NCBI GenBank assembly: GCA_009760855.2 | Contig: WPIO01000118.1 | Coordinates: 833,501-897,500 of the forward strand | DNA length: 64,000 nt | DNA from: Cristatella mucedo | Taxonomy: Eukaryota > Bryozoa > Phylactolaemata > Cristatellidae | Direction of reading: 5' to 3' | In this document: piece by piece, positions 1 through 14,817 of the stretch | How positions within the stretch are numbered: position 1 is the first letter of the stretch | Layout: each line of letters opens with the position of its first letter | Translations under genes and position numbers: made by a program | The notes under the pieces: generated by a model | The model's database searches: none | What the model was told of the DNA's origin: nothing | Seen by the model: only the letters and a program-made list of their open reading frames with translations

Positions 1-228
1 ATGAGATCTGGCTACATGTCTGTTCACCCTCAGATAGAGCCAAGCTGTTCATTGACCGTGAGACTGGAGAATCCCATAGCAATATTAGTAATAAAAATTA
101 ATAAGAGCTGCCATATACATGGAAAAATCATAAAAATTACCTTTGCGTTAGAAACCAGGTTTGTGGGGCTGTTATGCCCACTACACTGACCTGCAATCTC
201 AGTTCTATTTCAATGTAGCAAAACCTTG

Positions 229-424
229 GTGAGCCGTGATAGCACACTAGGTAAGGCGGTTGCTTTCACGACGTCGGTCCCGAGGTCGTGGGTTCGATTC
301 CTGTGGTGGGCGATCCTTTATTGCCACTGCAAGCGGTGGTGATAGCCGTAAAGGCTCGTCTGTGGCTATACAAAAAGAGGCTGTTTAATCAGCTAGGATT
401 TATTTATTTATTTATTTATTTATC
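229..424 (+). mobile_element. tRNA-derived SINE, family 1, near full length
   Basis: The copy starts with GAGCCGTGAT, has a tRNA-like B box (GGTCGTGGGTTCGATTCC) and a body reading GCAAGCGGTGGTGATAGCC. It ends with TTTAATCAGCTAGG followed by an (ATTT)n tail. The same unit recurs inverted near 32968-33158, 56245-56420 and 57493-57680. It is a pol III-type retroposon, not a functional tRNA gene, because the 3' half does not fold as a tRNA. Confidence 0.85.
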
Positions 425-597
425 GTTGAGTTTCGGCAGTGCAACCGTAGGTGGCTTTCTCTGTCGTTTTTCCATCGTTATAGCTCCATAAGCATTCTTT
501 GTGCTTTTCTCTTTTGTTCCAAATCCGTTGCTATCATAGTTTAGTACTTTCTCGCTGCATTGGCATTTCTCACCTTTGATCTCTTTCCAATGAAAAA

Positions 598-656
598 TTT
601 AATATAATTTATTTGTTTACCTAAGAGAACCTAATCTCTATCCAGTTGCTTTACAT
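598..656 (-). mobile_element. SINE/LINE 3' tail fragment
   Basis: The segment reads as the reverse complement of the tail shared by the local LINE and SINE family 2 (AGAGATTAAGTTCTCTTAGG type). Only the terminal 50-60 bases are present, as in a severely 5'-truncated insertion. Confidence 0.5.
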
Positions 657-668
657 GAGCCTGATTTC

Positions 669-698
669 GGTAACCCGGGTTACCATGGTAACCCGGGT
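669..698. promoter_or_regulatory. Palindromic X-box (RFX-type) cluster
   Basis: Positions 679-692 read GTTACCATGGTAAC, a perfect 14-base palindrome fitting the RFX X-box consensus (GTNRCC, spacer, RGYAAC). A further GGTAACCC half-site extends it on the left and another on the right. It lies about 200 bases beyond the 3' end of the minus-strand frame at 905-1324. The motif match is visible; binding is inferred. Confidence 0.45.
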
Positions 699-904
699 GC
701 AGAGGGACGGTGATAACTACCTGTATATTGGTCCAAATTATATGCAAATAGGCTTATAAAAAAAATGCCGGGCTCGTCGAGTTCTATTCGTCAGCAAAAA
801 GACAGCGATTTCGAAAACCATGGTTTGTATAGAGCAAGTTCGCAGCAGCTGACCAGATACAGGGCTCGATCACTAAAATTGAGCCTATTTTTTCGAGAAA
901 TAGC

Positions 905-1324
905 TCAAGATTGATGGCTGATTTGGGACAACCGCTGGTGCCTTCTTCGGGTGCCCCACAAAGCGTATCTGCACGCCCTGAGCAGCGTTCTGCGCTGATG
1001 CCCTTTTTTTCTGCCACGAGTCTGTGCCGTATCGGATGCTACTGCCAACGGCACGCCAATATTGTCAGGATCTTCGTCCTCACTATCAGTCATACTACCC
1101 AGGCGAGCACTGGTGCCACAATTCCAGACCTCCTGCATAATCTTTTCAGACCAGTGGGTGGCAATGAAGTCCCTGGGAAATGTTTCCAAGAGCTTGCACA
1201 CCAGTTCCATTGTTTTGTTAAGAACTTCATTGCCAACATCTTGTATATCGTCATTATAGCCAACCATAGTCTGCATCCTTTCATTGAGCTCTTTTGCACA
1301 TAGTTCTTCAGATTGTTTCGACAT
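905..1324 (-). CDS. Hypothetical protein, 139 codons, possible first exon
   Basis: I do not recognise this frame. It starts MSKQSEELCAKELNER and looks helical for about 70 residues, with charged and hydrophobic residues in amphipathic order. An acidic stretch follows (DSEDEDPDN), then a basic stretch (RGRKKGHQRR). The last 40 residues are Arg-rich and low in character, so the true coding part may end earlier at a splice donor. A palindromic GGTAAC/GTTACC site lies about 120 bases upstream of the ATG at 1445-1460, which would suit a promoter. The frame is open on the other strand as well, so chance cannot be excluded. It lies on the opposite strand from BUB1 and points away from it. Confidence 0.35.
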   Translation of the reverse strand: MSKQSEELCAKELNERMQTMVGYNDDIQDVGNEVLNKTMELVCKLLETFPRDFIATHWSEKIMQEVWNCGTSARLGSMTDSEDEDPDNIGVPLAVASDTAQTRGRKKGHQRRTLLRACRYALWGTRRRHQRLSQISHQS

Positions 1325-1444
1325 GATTCTGAGGGTGCTACTCCTGAATCAGATCAACCTCGTTTTCGACTTCGAATCGTTATGTTTTTTAGGGCAGCTA
1401 TCTGCAAAATAAATAATTAATTGCGATTCTACTTGCGGAAATTC

Positions 1445-1460
1445 GGTAACCCGGGTTACC
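1445..1460. promoter_or_regulatory. 16-base palindrome GGTAACCCGGGTTACC
   Basis: This is a perfect palindrome identical to the left two-thirds of the cluster at 669-698. It lies about 120 bases upstream of the start of the minus-strand frame at 905-1324. It could be an RFX-type site in inverted arrangement, or one end of a small inverted-repeat element spanning about 669-1460. Confidence 0.4.
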
Positions 1461-1669
1461 GCCATCGGGCTCATATGCCGCTCGGTGCTACGACCTTGGT
1501 CGGTGAAGGCAAGCACGAAATTATAATTTTTAAATAGGAGTGTGCATTTTACTCTTTTATTTATATTCGTACGGGCTCTTTTACCATTCATTAGTGCATG
1601 CTAGCCAGTCAGATCCAACTTCTGTGTACAGACGTACTTTAAATTATATTAAAGTTTGTCGTAGATGCA

Positions 1670-1792
1670 TGGACCAGCCTGGCTGTGGCATACCTGTCTA
1701 AGTAAGCCTGAAGATATGAAATGTTAAGTATTTCTAAAAAGTTGCCCGACTTGACTGTGTCAAGTTCGGCAACTTTTAGAAAGACATAACAT
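1670..1792 (-). repeat. LINE fragment ending in a 72-nt hairpin
   Basis: Bases 1670-1765 match the LINE segment seen elsewhere in minus orientation (GGACCA..CTGTCTAAG..GACTTGACTGTG). From 1721 to 1792 the sequence folds back on itself. Arms 1721-1755 and 1759-1792 pair almost fully around a 3-base loop (TGT). Confidence 0.6.
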
Positions 1793-2157
1793 GAAATAGT
1801 TAGAAATACCTAACGTGAGTTGGTTATCTAGCGAACGGTGTTTTTCGGAACAGGACTCTCGCGTTCCATGCTGAGACTATGTTAGCTATGTCGGTCAAGC
1901 CCATTTTTAGTATTGGGCTTTGCGATTTCTCAGTAGCACTGGGTGAACCCGTGACTTGTGAGTTCGTTATATCGTTGAATGGGCATTAGGCTAGGATGCG
2001 ATCCCGCCCTCAAACACCTCTCGGTCGGGCCTACAAAGTGCCATGCAGAGGGACGCGAGCAGCTGCCCTGCGGTTCGTGCTCCTGCTAGGTAGTGCCACG
2101 TGCTCGTGCTACTTCACCGTTGTGGCATTCGGGCTTGTCTGTACCTTCTCACTGCAG

Positions 2158-4466
<2,309 letters not shown>

Positions 4467-6183
4467 TAACAGCGAATGAATCGATGCTGCTAATTACTGC
4501 TCAGCTATCTGCGACAGAGATACCAGCCTGTGTGCAGCCTAGATTTCAGCTTCGGTTGATGCTCTGACGAGAGAAACTGAAGATTCGGCGCCTGCGTCAG
4601 AATTTGACCCTGCTATCCGAGGTGGGGGAAGCACAGCGCTTCCGGCACATTCTGTGCAGCGATAGCCATTGTGGCTGCTCTTTGCTGATGCCGAAACATC
4701 GTCGAGCTGCATAAGATTCAATGTCAGCCGCTGCCTCTCCAGAGCAGTTGGAACGTTCGACAGCATAGCGACGTGCCATTTTCACTTCGGGTCTACAGCC
4801 GAGTCGCTGGCCTCTTGTCGTAGATGATGGCACGTGGGACTCTCGACTGAGCAGCCTATCGTGCAGCAGCCTATCTTGTGTGCTGGCAGTGCTCAGCCAG
4901 CTAATGAGTCGACGATGCTACTTACGACTCTGCTGCACCGATTTCTATTGGACACGTAGGGCACGCACAAAAGCATGCCATCTCAACAATAGCGGCCTTA
5001 CGTTCCTCGCATCAGTTTGCACATATTGACTCAAGAGCAATAACTTATATTTAGTGCATGCTTCTACGTCTCGAGCACTTGTTACCGGTCATATCTCTAA
5101 GTGTGCCCACTCACCGATAAATAAATGTAATGGATGCAACTGTGTTTTACAGGAGTGGCAATAGGTGTAAGAAATGTAATGCCTGTCAATGTATTTGACA
5201 CAGATGGTCACTACAGCTCTTCCTGTCGACTGCCATTAATTGAATGCTTAGGCCAATATTACGCGATGCCAATCGGTGAAAAAATAGTAATAGAATCCTG
5301 CTGTGATGGCTATTAAGTCAGTTGTTGCCCTTAAGTTGTGTACACGAGACAGCCTGCCCAAGAAGGGCCATGTACAGAGCAGAGAGGTGACATTTTTCAA
5401 GACTTTGCAGGCTTGTGAGGTCTAGCACTCTGACATCTTACAACTCAAAAGATGGCTCAGGGTGTTTGGAATGCAGTGGTTGTGGGGATGCTTGCCTTCG
5501 GCCCTGGATGCCCGGTTTACCACCCCAGGCAAGCGAATCGCATCCTTCCTCGGTCGAAGGAAGCATCCCGCAGGGGCTAGAGGTTGGGGCTACATAATCA
5601 AGGTGCTTGCAAAATCATTCGTTAAATGATGAACAAGGCAGAGCATGATGAACTTACTGTGTTAAAGGTCGGGAGCAAAATTAACATTTAAGAAAAATTA
5701 TTGTTAAACAGCACGGGCAAATTTGTGGTGCGGTCTCTCTCTCCAAAAGTTGTTCGTGAGTATACTGAACTTCGATTTCTCCCAGAACGACACATCTGTA
5801 GTGACCAATAGAGACTGAAGCCCGGTGATGCTACTGCACAGGTGCCTATAATACACAGCCCTCGTTTATACCATCAGCCAGTGCACCTGTTTGCCACACG
5901 TGTGCCACTGCTCAGCCACCAAAGAGGTTGCTGTTCACTTATCATGCTTGCGTCAGTTGACCATTAGTATGCCAAATTAAGGGCTAGTGATACCGATGCC
6001 ATCCAAATGGGAGCACAGACCTTTTGTTTCCACATAAAAATATATTGGTAATAACCCAAAAGGACAAGAAATTCGAGTGATAAATTAAATCGTGCAAGAA
6101 CAATGTGGCAGATAGTTTGATCAACTACACTGTAAAGTTGTTACAGAAGCACTAGGGTAACCGTTGCGCGAAAGAAAGCAGTT
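4467..6183. other. Convergent intergenic interval, BUB1 / DHFR copy A
   Basis: No coding exon was recognised here. AATAAA at about 5120-5125 is a possible BUB1 poly(A) signal on the plus strand, roughly 650 bases after the stop. The rest looks like single-copy sequence. Confidence 0.5.
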
Positions 6184-6268
6184 TCACTGCTCCTGTATAC
6201 GTCCGTACACCTCAAAGCGATATCTCACACCATCTTCGGACTGCTCTCCTGTAGGCACTCCCGGTAGG
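6184..6268 (-). CDS. DHFR: DHFR copy A exon 6 and stop
   Basis: The acceptor is TTCATTCAG. The exon encodes LPGVPTGEQ through YRFEVY, the last DHFR strand, and ends RIQEQ with TGA. Confidence 0.92.
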
Positions 6269-8179
6269 CTGAATGAATAGAATAAAAGTCGCATGAACTT
6301 CGGCAGTCTAGCATCACTACATGCAGCCGCAAAACCGAATAGCTGCACCTTGTCGTTGCTGCTTGCAGATGCAGCAACAGCGAGCAAGAACACTAAAGAC
6401 AGCCAGAGCCAAGGGGCTGCAGACCCAAAGACAATAGCAGTGCTGAAGCATGTGCACGCCAAAGAGTTTAGAATACGACGGTGCTTGAGATCATTAGCGG
6501 TTTCTGAAATATATTGGCTTGGAACCAGCTGTCATAATTTATGGTTTAGATTATATGGAAAGCCCAATTCAAGGGAAGGTTATGAGCTCTGCTTTTAGCT
6601 TCGAAAAAACCTAACCCTGTGGCTAATGCTAGGCAGAATGTTCTGGGTGATTTCATTTCTGATTTTGATTTGATAAGTTTGGCTATAAATCCATGACTGC
6701 AGCTAATACGGTTCAAGAACATTTGATGGCATGCATAGCAAAACTTATCCTACCGAAATATGAAATGGGCTCCTGCAGTGCTGACCTACATACAAGCAGA
6801 GCTGAACTCACACTTGAATAATTTTACAAGCTTCTTTAAAGTGTTGACCGAGTTGTGGAATTTACAAGGCACAAAGCTACACTGTCGATTCAGCTGTTTA
6901 AAAGTAACACTAGCATGACGCTCAACTAGCTGAAACATTGAACATACCTCGGTGTACCAAGGCTCTCAACAAGTCGGAACACAAGTTGCATATGATGCCG
7001 AGATCGGTAAATTTATTATTTGTAGATGTGTTACTTCTGGATTACTTCTAGGTGGGACATGGTTAGCCTGATCGTTTTTTATTGTTTTCCTTGTATGCAC
7101 AAATCATAAAAACTTCAGATCACACAAATATACTTGAGTTGTATAGCACCCTATTAAAACCTAAATCTCAATTCAGGTGCTGCCCATTTGCCACGCGGTT
7201 CGAGCCTGCGAACTTGGTATTCAAAGGCGGGCACCTTTCCCCCTAGGCTAAACTACTGCAGCGTTTCTAACACGTGTTTTGAAAGGTACTCTGAACAATT
7301 TGAACATTTGAAAGGTACTCTAAACAATTATTCGATCGTAGTGCCAATCTTCTCGTTCTCTTCTCGGCATTTAACCTGTAATGTTTGAATTTATCATGCT
7401 GATAGCTATTGATTTATTTTTTATCAGCTAGTGTCTAGCTCGTGGACTAGAAGACATGTGCAGGATAGACATCGAATCCAGGGCAACTCCTCCAAAAAAA
7501 TGAAAACATATTGAAAGGTAGCTTTAAACGGCACGGCATGTCGATGGCTGAGGCCAGTGCGATTGGAAGAAAAATCAATGATCAGCATAGAGCAGAAGGA
7601 TTTTCAGCCTAGAGCAGAAGGTTTTTCGGCATCCGGATACACGAGTAGCCACGACCCGCGGCAGTCCCGACCCCGGCGATCGAAGCAGCGAGCAGCGCCG
7701 GTGAGTATTGGTGGCGCACACGCGAGCCAAGCAGAGCACTGGAATGCAGACTGCACAACTGACCTTATTTTCTCGTACAGAGATGTGTCAAACTGTGGCA
7801 TAAAAGTATCACAGTCGTAGTCAGCATCGATGCGAGTTATGTAGATTCGCATGCACGGAAATCGCGAGCACTTCAGAGCATCCTACCACGGATCGAGCAA
7901 GCACAATGCTGAGCCAGTAAGCCTTTACCTCCAAACCACCACCCTAAACACCATCACCCCAGCCACCATCAACCGTGCAGCACTGACGCACTCAGGGCGA
8001 GCAACTGCGCGTGCAGGCACTGCAACCTTGGCACGGCGGCGAAGTCATCTCCGAGCACTCATCTTGCCTTTATCTTTCTCACACGGCAAACGAAGCAGCA
8101 GTGAACAGGCATGCCTATGTTTGCACATTCGACAACAGGCGTGCGCTTGCTTGCGTGTGCACACACGCGCATACACTCA

Positions 8180-8218
<39 letters not shown>

Positions 8219-11200
8219 ACGCCCACGAGCACGTGAGTGCAGGCACACAGTCAATCCAGACCTGAACATGTCACCCCTCTCTAAAACTGCTGTACTCAAT
8301 AAGGAATTAAGAAAATATCTCAAAGTTGCACGCCTTGAGGCTGATTGGAAGCTGCAACTGGCTCGGCAGGGAGCCGCACAGCAGCCGAGCACTGGGTAGG
8401 GGAAAGGGGCCTGGGCTGCGTAGGAAGGAGCAGCACATCTCACGCACTCGCATCTCACGCACTTGCTGCCTCGAAACGGAGACAATACCCATATGCCATG
8501 CATTCCATAGTGAAGTGCTCATCTGCTGAGTTTGTCACGTGAAACTCACTAGTAGTGGACGCCGGCATGTCGGACCGCGTAACGCCCAAGCAGCTGCCCC
8601 GTCTAGTCTTACGCGCTCAGTTGCATTGCATGCAGCTTTGGGAATCCTTGTCGAACATGGAGCAGCTACTGCTTCCCATAGACTGTATCTCCGTCTGTAA
8701 CTCCACAAAGCCATAATGATTATGTGGGTATTACGCAGGAGCGTTTTGCATAGCGCACTCACAGCCTAAGCGGCTTTCGGTACGCATTCGGTAGCCAACA
8801 CACTTCATCTCACGCAATAATTAGAAAGTGGGAAGCATAGCAGAGTCGGGAGATCAGCTGAGGTAGTGAGTAGCATGGAAGTAGCAGCTCGGGACCGCTT
8901 AAAAGGATGAGCCATAGTCGGCAGTAGGAGAGTAGTTGTCGTTGCGTAAGAGATGTGGATGCGAAATCTACAGTCTAGGACCTGCAAAGCTAAAGCTTCT
9001 GTCGCCAACGGTATTTAAGCTGAGGAATGGAACAGCTAATTTATTGTCCATACAGGACCTGAGGGCACGAGGAGGCTGAAACTGGTGCAGCAGTTCAGCT
9101 AGGTCTGCATGCAAGAGCACAAGCGATAACGCTCGGGGGGGGGCATCGGTTAATAGGGCCCCTGGCTAGTGACAAGGGCTTAATCACGCAGAGGGAAGCG
9201 CACGGCATCAAAACACAAGACCGAATTCACTCGGGCAAAAGGGTAGCTGAGCACTAACGATGCTTCTTTGGACGAAACTTAAACGATGCAAAGTCGTTGC
9301 AGGCAGTGATAGAAGCAAGCGTCACACTTTCGGTTGTTACAAGCGTCGGACTTTCGGTTGTTACAAGTGTGATGTGCAGCTTCCACGTCCGGACAGAACT
9401 GGGCCGCAAACACAGCGCTCGTCGCGGTGCTAGTCTCAGCCTACGGGCAGCGAATACTTGTGACGCCTGATCCTCGTAGCACGGCTAGCAACTTGTGGGT
9501 CTGCACCAATGCACCAGGTATGCCGACAGTGGCAGAAACACCGCAGCAACAAAGAGCGCCTATACCTTAACACGAGAGCTCACTGCCTGTGGACTTGCTT
9601 TGCAGAGTCATAGTAGAAGTAGTCATAGCATGGTCGGGGAAGAAAACGCTGCGCCATCTTGCCGAGTGCCGGAAGTGCGCTATCTTGCTGCGTGATGGAA
9701 GGACGGTCGGACTTTTCTTGCTTTAATTAGCAGAGATAAGAAGACAACATTCATAACGTAGCCAAGTCTATTTGACAGCAGCAGAGGGTTACAGGCGTTA
9801 ACAGCTGCCATGTATACACCAACGGCTCTATGGCCTAGATCTCAAATCAGCTCAAATGCTAATGCCGAAGCCGGAATCGAAACATCTGCCTATCTCATGG
9901 TGTCGGCTTTTATGGGGCCTCGGCCACAGATTATCGCATAATCGGTTCCTAGCCATTACAATTCAGGAATCACGATTAATGAATATCAGTTATATAACCC
10001 AATTGATTTATCTCCATCAGTTTCACGGTGCACATCTGAGGATGTCAATGGCACGTTCTGCGAAGGCGAGAATTCCGATCCAACGCCTAACGCCTGCTAG
10101 CAGTCGCATGCAGGGCAGCGTCTGGGCGAAGGTCTCGGGAGAAGTCAGACACGATGCGACCAGTGAGCACGAAGTGGAGGGCTGGCATGGGGCGGCAGTG
10201 GCGTCGAGGCACGAGCTGCCTCCAAAAGCCGCGCTCACTAGGACGAGAGCTGTGGCTTCGGCATATCTGTGCGCGCTCGACAGCAGAGCAAAGGCATCGA
10301 AGGGAAAACGTCGGCGTTAATCAAAACTCGGTGCAAAGAGAGCAGCCAGCACTCGAGCCGCTGCAAGGAGAAGTCTGAGAAGAAGTCAAGCTCACCTCAT
10401 ACACGACCGCGCCTCCAAGGACGAAGATGCTCTCTGTCGAGTCCGCAAACCGCTTGCTGATCAGAGCGATTGCCTCCTCGTACGAGCTAGCCGTGCAGGC
10501 TCCGTCTGCGAGGTCCCTTAAAAAGGCCGGCGCTTGTTCGGATCGAGCCGACGCCGATGCAGCCGGCCCCCCTAGAGGCCGAAACGCAGGGCTGGCGGCA
10601 GGCAGACATTGCACAAGCGGGCACCGCACTGCTGCGCTGGTGGCAGCGGATGCAGCAGCAGCAGCGGAGGCTGCAACGGCTCCGGTCCGTTTGGTGAGCC
10701 AGGCAACTAGAAGAAAGCAGCACGACACGAGCCAGTCGAGTGTGACGCCTTGACTAGCAAGCACTAGCCTAACCGTTTGCACTGCTTTGTAACGCCAAGC
10801 AGTCAGTGTCAGCACTTATCACACTCCTCGCTAGCCCACTGCCAAGCGGATCTGCCAAGCGCTGGCTCGACCGGGTATCGGCAGCCGAGAACAACTGATC
10901 GACTTTTGCCTACGGCAGACGAACTTATCATTCTTCGTGGCATCGACAGGCATCGTGGCCGAGCTCTGCAAGATGCAAGCCCTGGAGCAGCCTGCCGTAC
11001 AGGTGGCCTCTAGATGCACTGCATCCTGTCTAGCAACGATTCCTGGGAGTAATGGATGGATGCACAAAGTGCTCGTGTGGCGTCTCGACAGTCGGAAGTG
11101 ATTAAGCAGTGTGAACAAAGGTTCATGCAAAGCCACTTGCTTGCTGGGGCAAACCTCGATGTCCGACTGCTATGGAGCTCACACTTCACTACGGGGTCGT

Positions 11201-13173
11201 ACGTATACTTGCGTCCTTCAGCAGCCAATCTTGTACTTCTTACTGCGAGCAAGGTCAGAGACACCGAGGTTTTTCAACCATTTGATTAATGTGGCTCTTT
11301 GGTCATCCAATTGATGCTTTCTCTTTTAGAAAATTACTTGCTTGCTATCCAAATCGGACCACTGCTCCCGTTCGTAAGACTGTGATGCTAAGTAATGCTA
11401 AGCTGAGTAAGTGCATGACACTCAGGTTGCCGCATAGGTCGCGTGCGGTAGAGCGCCTCACTCGACATTTCGCACACATTTCGCTGATATAATTCACAAG
11501 GCCACTCCGAGCCAATGCCTGACTTACATTTTCTGGCTGGTGAGAACCACGTTGTGCAAGGATGGCATTGGCTTAAGATGCAATGGCAGCGAGTCGTACG
11601 ACTTCCGGCCTATTACAATAGCATTCTTCTTTGCTGGAAAAATACAAGCACATCAAAATTGTATATAAATATATACTGTATTTGTATAGCACCCTAAGAG
11701 AACTCAATGTCTATCAAGGTTATGCAGACAGCCAAGACGACAGAAGTGCACCAAAAAAGACCGAACGGATGTGTTGCTGCTCAAGAATCGCAGTCAATGT
11801 GTTGGTACAAGGCTAGCTGTGGCAAGACTCAAGTGCTGCAGCGAGTCCAAAAAAACAGTTATGAGGTGATGAGAAGAAATGTTAAGAAACACATGTAATG
11901 AACGACCAAGACACACCAACACACCCACAGGTAATGCAAATTTAGAGAGTGAAGGGGAGAGAGAGAGAGAGAGCGAGAGAGAGATTGAACGGTAAGAAGG
12001 AAGCAAATGAGAGAGAGGGAGAGAGAGCAAGAGTGAGAGTAAGATTGAGAAGAGAGAGGCTCATGAAATAGGATTAAGTAGATAGCAAGAGGTCTAATGG
12101 AAAGACACCAACAAGTTGAAAGGAGATCGATTGGAGTTTGCAAGGGAGGAAACACACTGGCAGCACGAGTAAGAAGGAAAGACAAATTGAAACTGATGGA
12201 GGAGTGGACGACCGACGATCGACTAGGGTATCCTTTAGGGCTGTCACTTGAGATGCTGAATAAGTGTCACTAGTGTAGGCCGAGCATACTGCCAAACCTA
12301 GAAGATCGAAACCACTCCTATCTAGGACATCGAAGGCTTATGACAAGTTTTGCCTACGCAAGCAAAACTAGGGCTCACTAACCATTGGGTATTGATTTTC
12401 TTGCAGTGAGTTGCCACGCCTATTATTATTTAAATAATTGTGTCCCTAGCGTAGAGCGGCCTCATCGACAGATACAGAGGGCTACAGGTGTCCAGCACTA
12501 ACCATGGCATACAGCAGCTCTCCTTCGATGCCCAGAGCACAGCTCATCTACCTCGCGCAAAGCCTACAGCACGACTGTTACACTGACTACTACATAACTT
12601 CAGCTTGTGTGCTGCCTAGTTATGGATTGAGGCTTCGTCGGCTCCTCTTATTACAATTCAGGGGCCACGGATAAGATTTCGCAAGTCATAATCTGGCTGG
12701 TGTTGCACACCTGGCTTTGTACATCAATCATTTACGTAGCATCATGGGATTCGGCTCGATCATGTATCTAGAAAACTAAGCCGACGCTTAAAAACCCTGT
12801 GCTGAACGACATAGGAAAAGTGGTCTCCATAGCTCCAGAGCTCAATGTCATCTGCAGCCTTGGACCGGTAAGCTAGATGTTGCGGGATCTTTCTTACATC
12901 CAAGGCAGACAGCTAACGATTGCTCTGTACTTGGAAAGTAATGCTGATGATGTGGCAGTCAAAAAATGAGTCACGGCAATGAGTGGCAGTGAGCATTGCT
13001 TGCAACCAATGTACAAGCATGCCTACAAGTGTGTGTGTGCGCACGCGCACATGTGAGCATTGCATGTGCGGATGTGTACACATGAATGTGTGTGCATGAA
13101 TCCACGTCCACGTATGCGTGTGTGTGTGTGTGTGTGCATGTGCGTGTGTGTGTGTGTGTGCACGTGCGCGCGC

Positions 13174-13261
<88 letters not shown>

Positions 13262-14502
13262 TTGCAGGGTAGAATAAGGGGGCCATAAGGTCGAGTGGCC
13301 ATCACAGAAACTGATTGCAAACTCTGGCGATTGCAGTTCATGATGGCTCGTGAAGTGCATATGACTACGGTTTAATGTGGTTAAACATGGTTGGATTAAT
13401 CAAAAGAGCAGTGTCGAATGCTACCTGTGCTACCAAAACAAACAGCACGAAGCCCGTGAGCATGACCGCTACAGACATTGATAGCTATTGAGTGCCATTC
13501 GTTAAACTGCAAGCAACAAACAGGAAACTATGTGGCTAATGTTTGAACAATCGGCAGAGTGATGGCATGAAAATAGCCGTCGTAAAGGCAGTCTGGATAC
13601 TCTGCTCCACTCCAGTTTTCCCTGCGCCCCAGGGAACTCGGCTTTTTTGCACCTGCTTGGTTTGTGTGCCAACCTGTGCATGATGCAGCTCGTGTTACTA
13701 ACCAGGGGCTCTACTAACCGGTGGCCTTAAGTGTCTTTGTGCAAGCTTCAGCATGCCTGTGCAAGCATGATGCTTGTGTGGTTGGCATGCTTGTCCAGGC
13801 ACGATATCATGCATGTCATTAACCCTTGGTTATTGCTGGTCTTGCAGCGAGTAGTAAAGTGCCTAGATATCAGATTTGGTTGTCTTAATAGCAGTAAAGT
13901 TATCCATTACAGCGACTCTGTAGGTGCACAGGAGGATCGGCAGAGCGATCACACTGGCACTAGCGCAAGGAAGGAGGGCATCGAGACAAAGTGCCTGGAG
14001 GATAATAGACTGTTCCCTGCAGAGCCAGTCAACCAAACAGCATGCAAAATGTGGCTGGCCACTTAAGAGTGAGGAAAGAATCCCCATGTGAACGTAGAGA
14101 GTGGAGTTCATGCCCACGTGAATAGTAATAATGACAACAAGACAACTGTGCATCGTCCTAACAGAGCTATAACTCTTTCTTGACAATTAGTACGTGCATG
14201 AAATGTGCACACAGTGGCCTCACTCCACTTACCTGGGTCTCTGGTTTTTTTGCACGTGTTTAAGAAATATTCGAACTCGTGTCTACAACCATTAAATCCA
14301 AAGCTTTCAGTAAGCACGAAGCATACAATAGGTAGCTCTGCATTGAGAGAAAAAGATGTGTGAGTCTGTGAGAGAGATAGAAAGAATAAAGTAACCAAGA
14401 GACAGAGAAAGGAGTGAGCGAGGGAGGATTAAGAGAGGAATGAAAGAAGATTGAGAGCAAGAAGTATGAGTGCCATAGAGTCGTGAGAGACTGGGTGAGA
14501 GG

Positions 14503-14582
<80 letters not shown>

Positions 14583-14775
14583 AGAAAGAGAGAAGAGAGA
14601 AAGAGCAAGATAGATAGAGAGGGGGAGAGAGAGCAAGATAGAGAGAGAGAGGGAGAAAGAGAGAAGAGAGAAAGAGCAAGATAGATAGAGAGGGGGAGAG
14701 AGAGCAAGATAGAGAGAGAGAGGGAGAAAGAGAGAAGAGAGAAAGAGCAAGATAGATAGAGAGGGGGGAGAGAGC

Positions 14776-14817
<42 letters not shown>

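Noticed and set aside
905-1324. Faint thought that the unknown frame is a kinetochore NSL1-like subunit next to BUB1
   Set aside because: Only a vague helical pattern resembles it; no motif supports the name.
12913-13360. His/Thr- and Cys/Val-rich frames
   Set aside because: Products of the TG/CG repeat on both strands.
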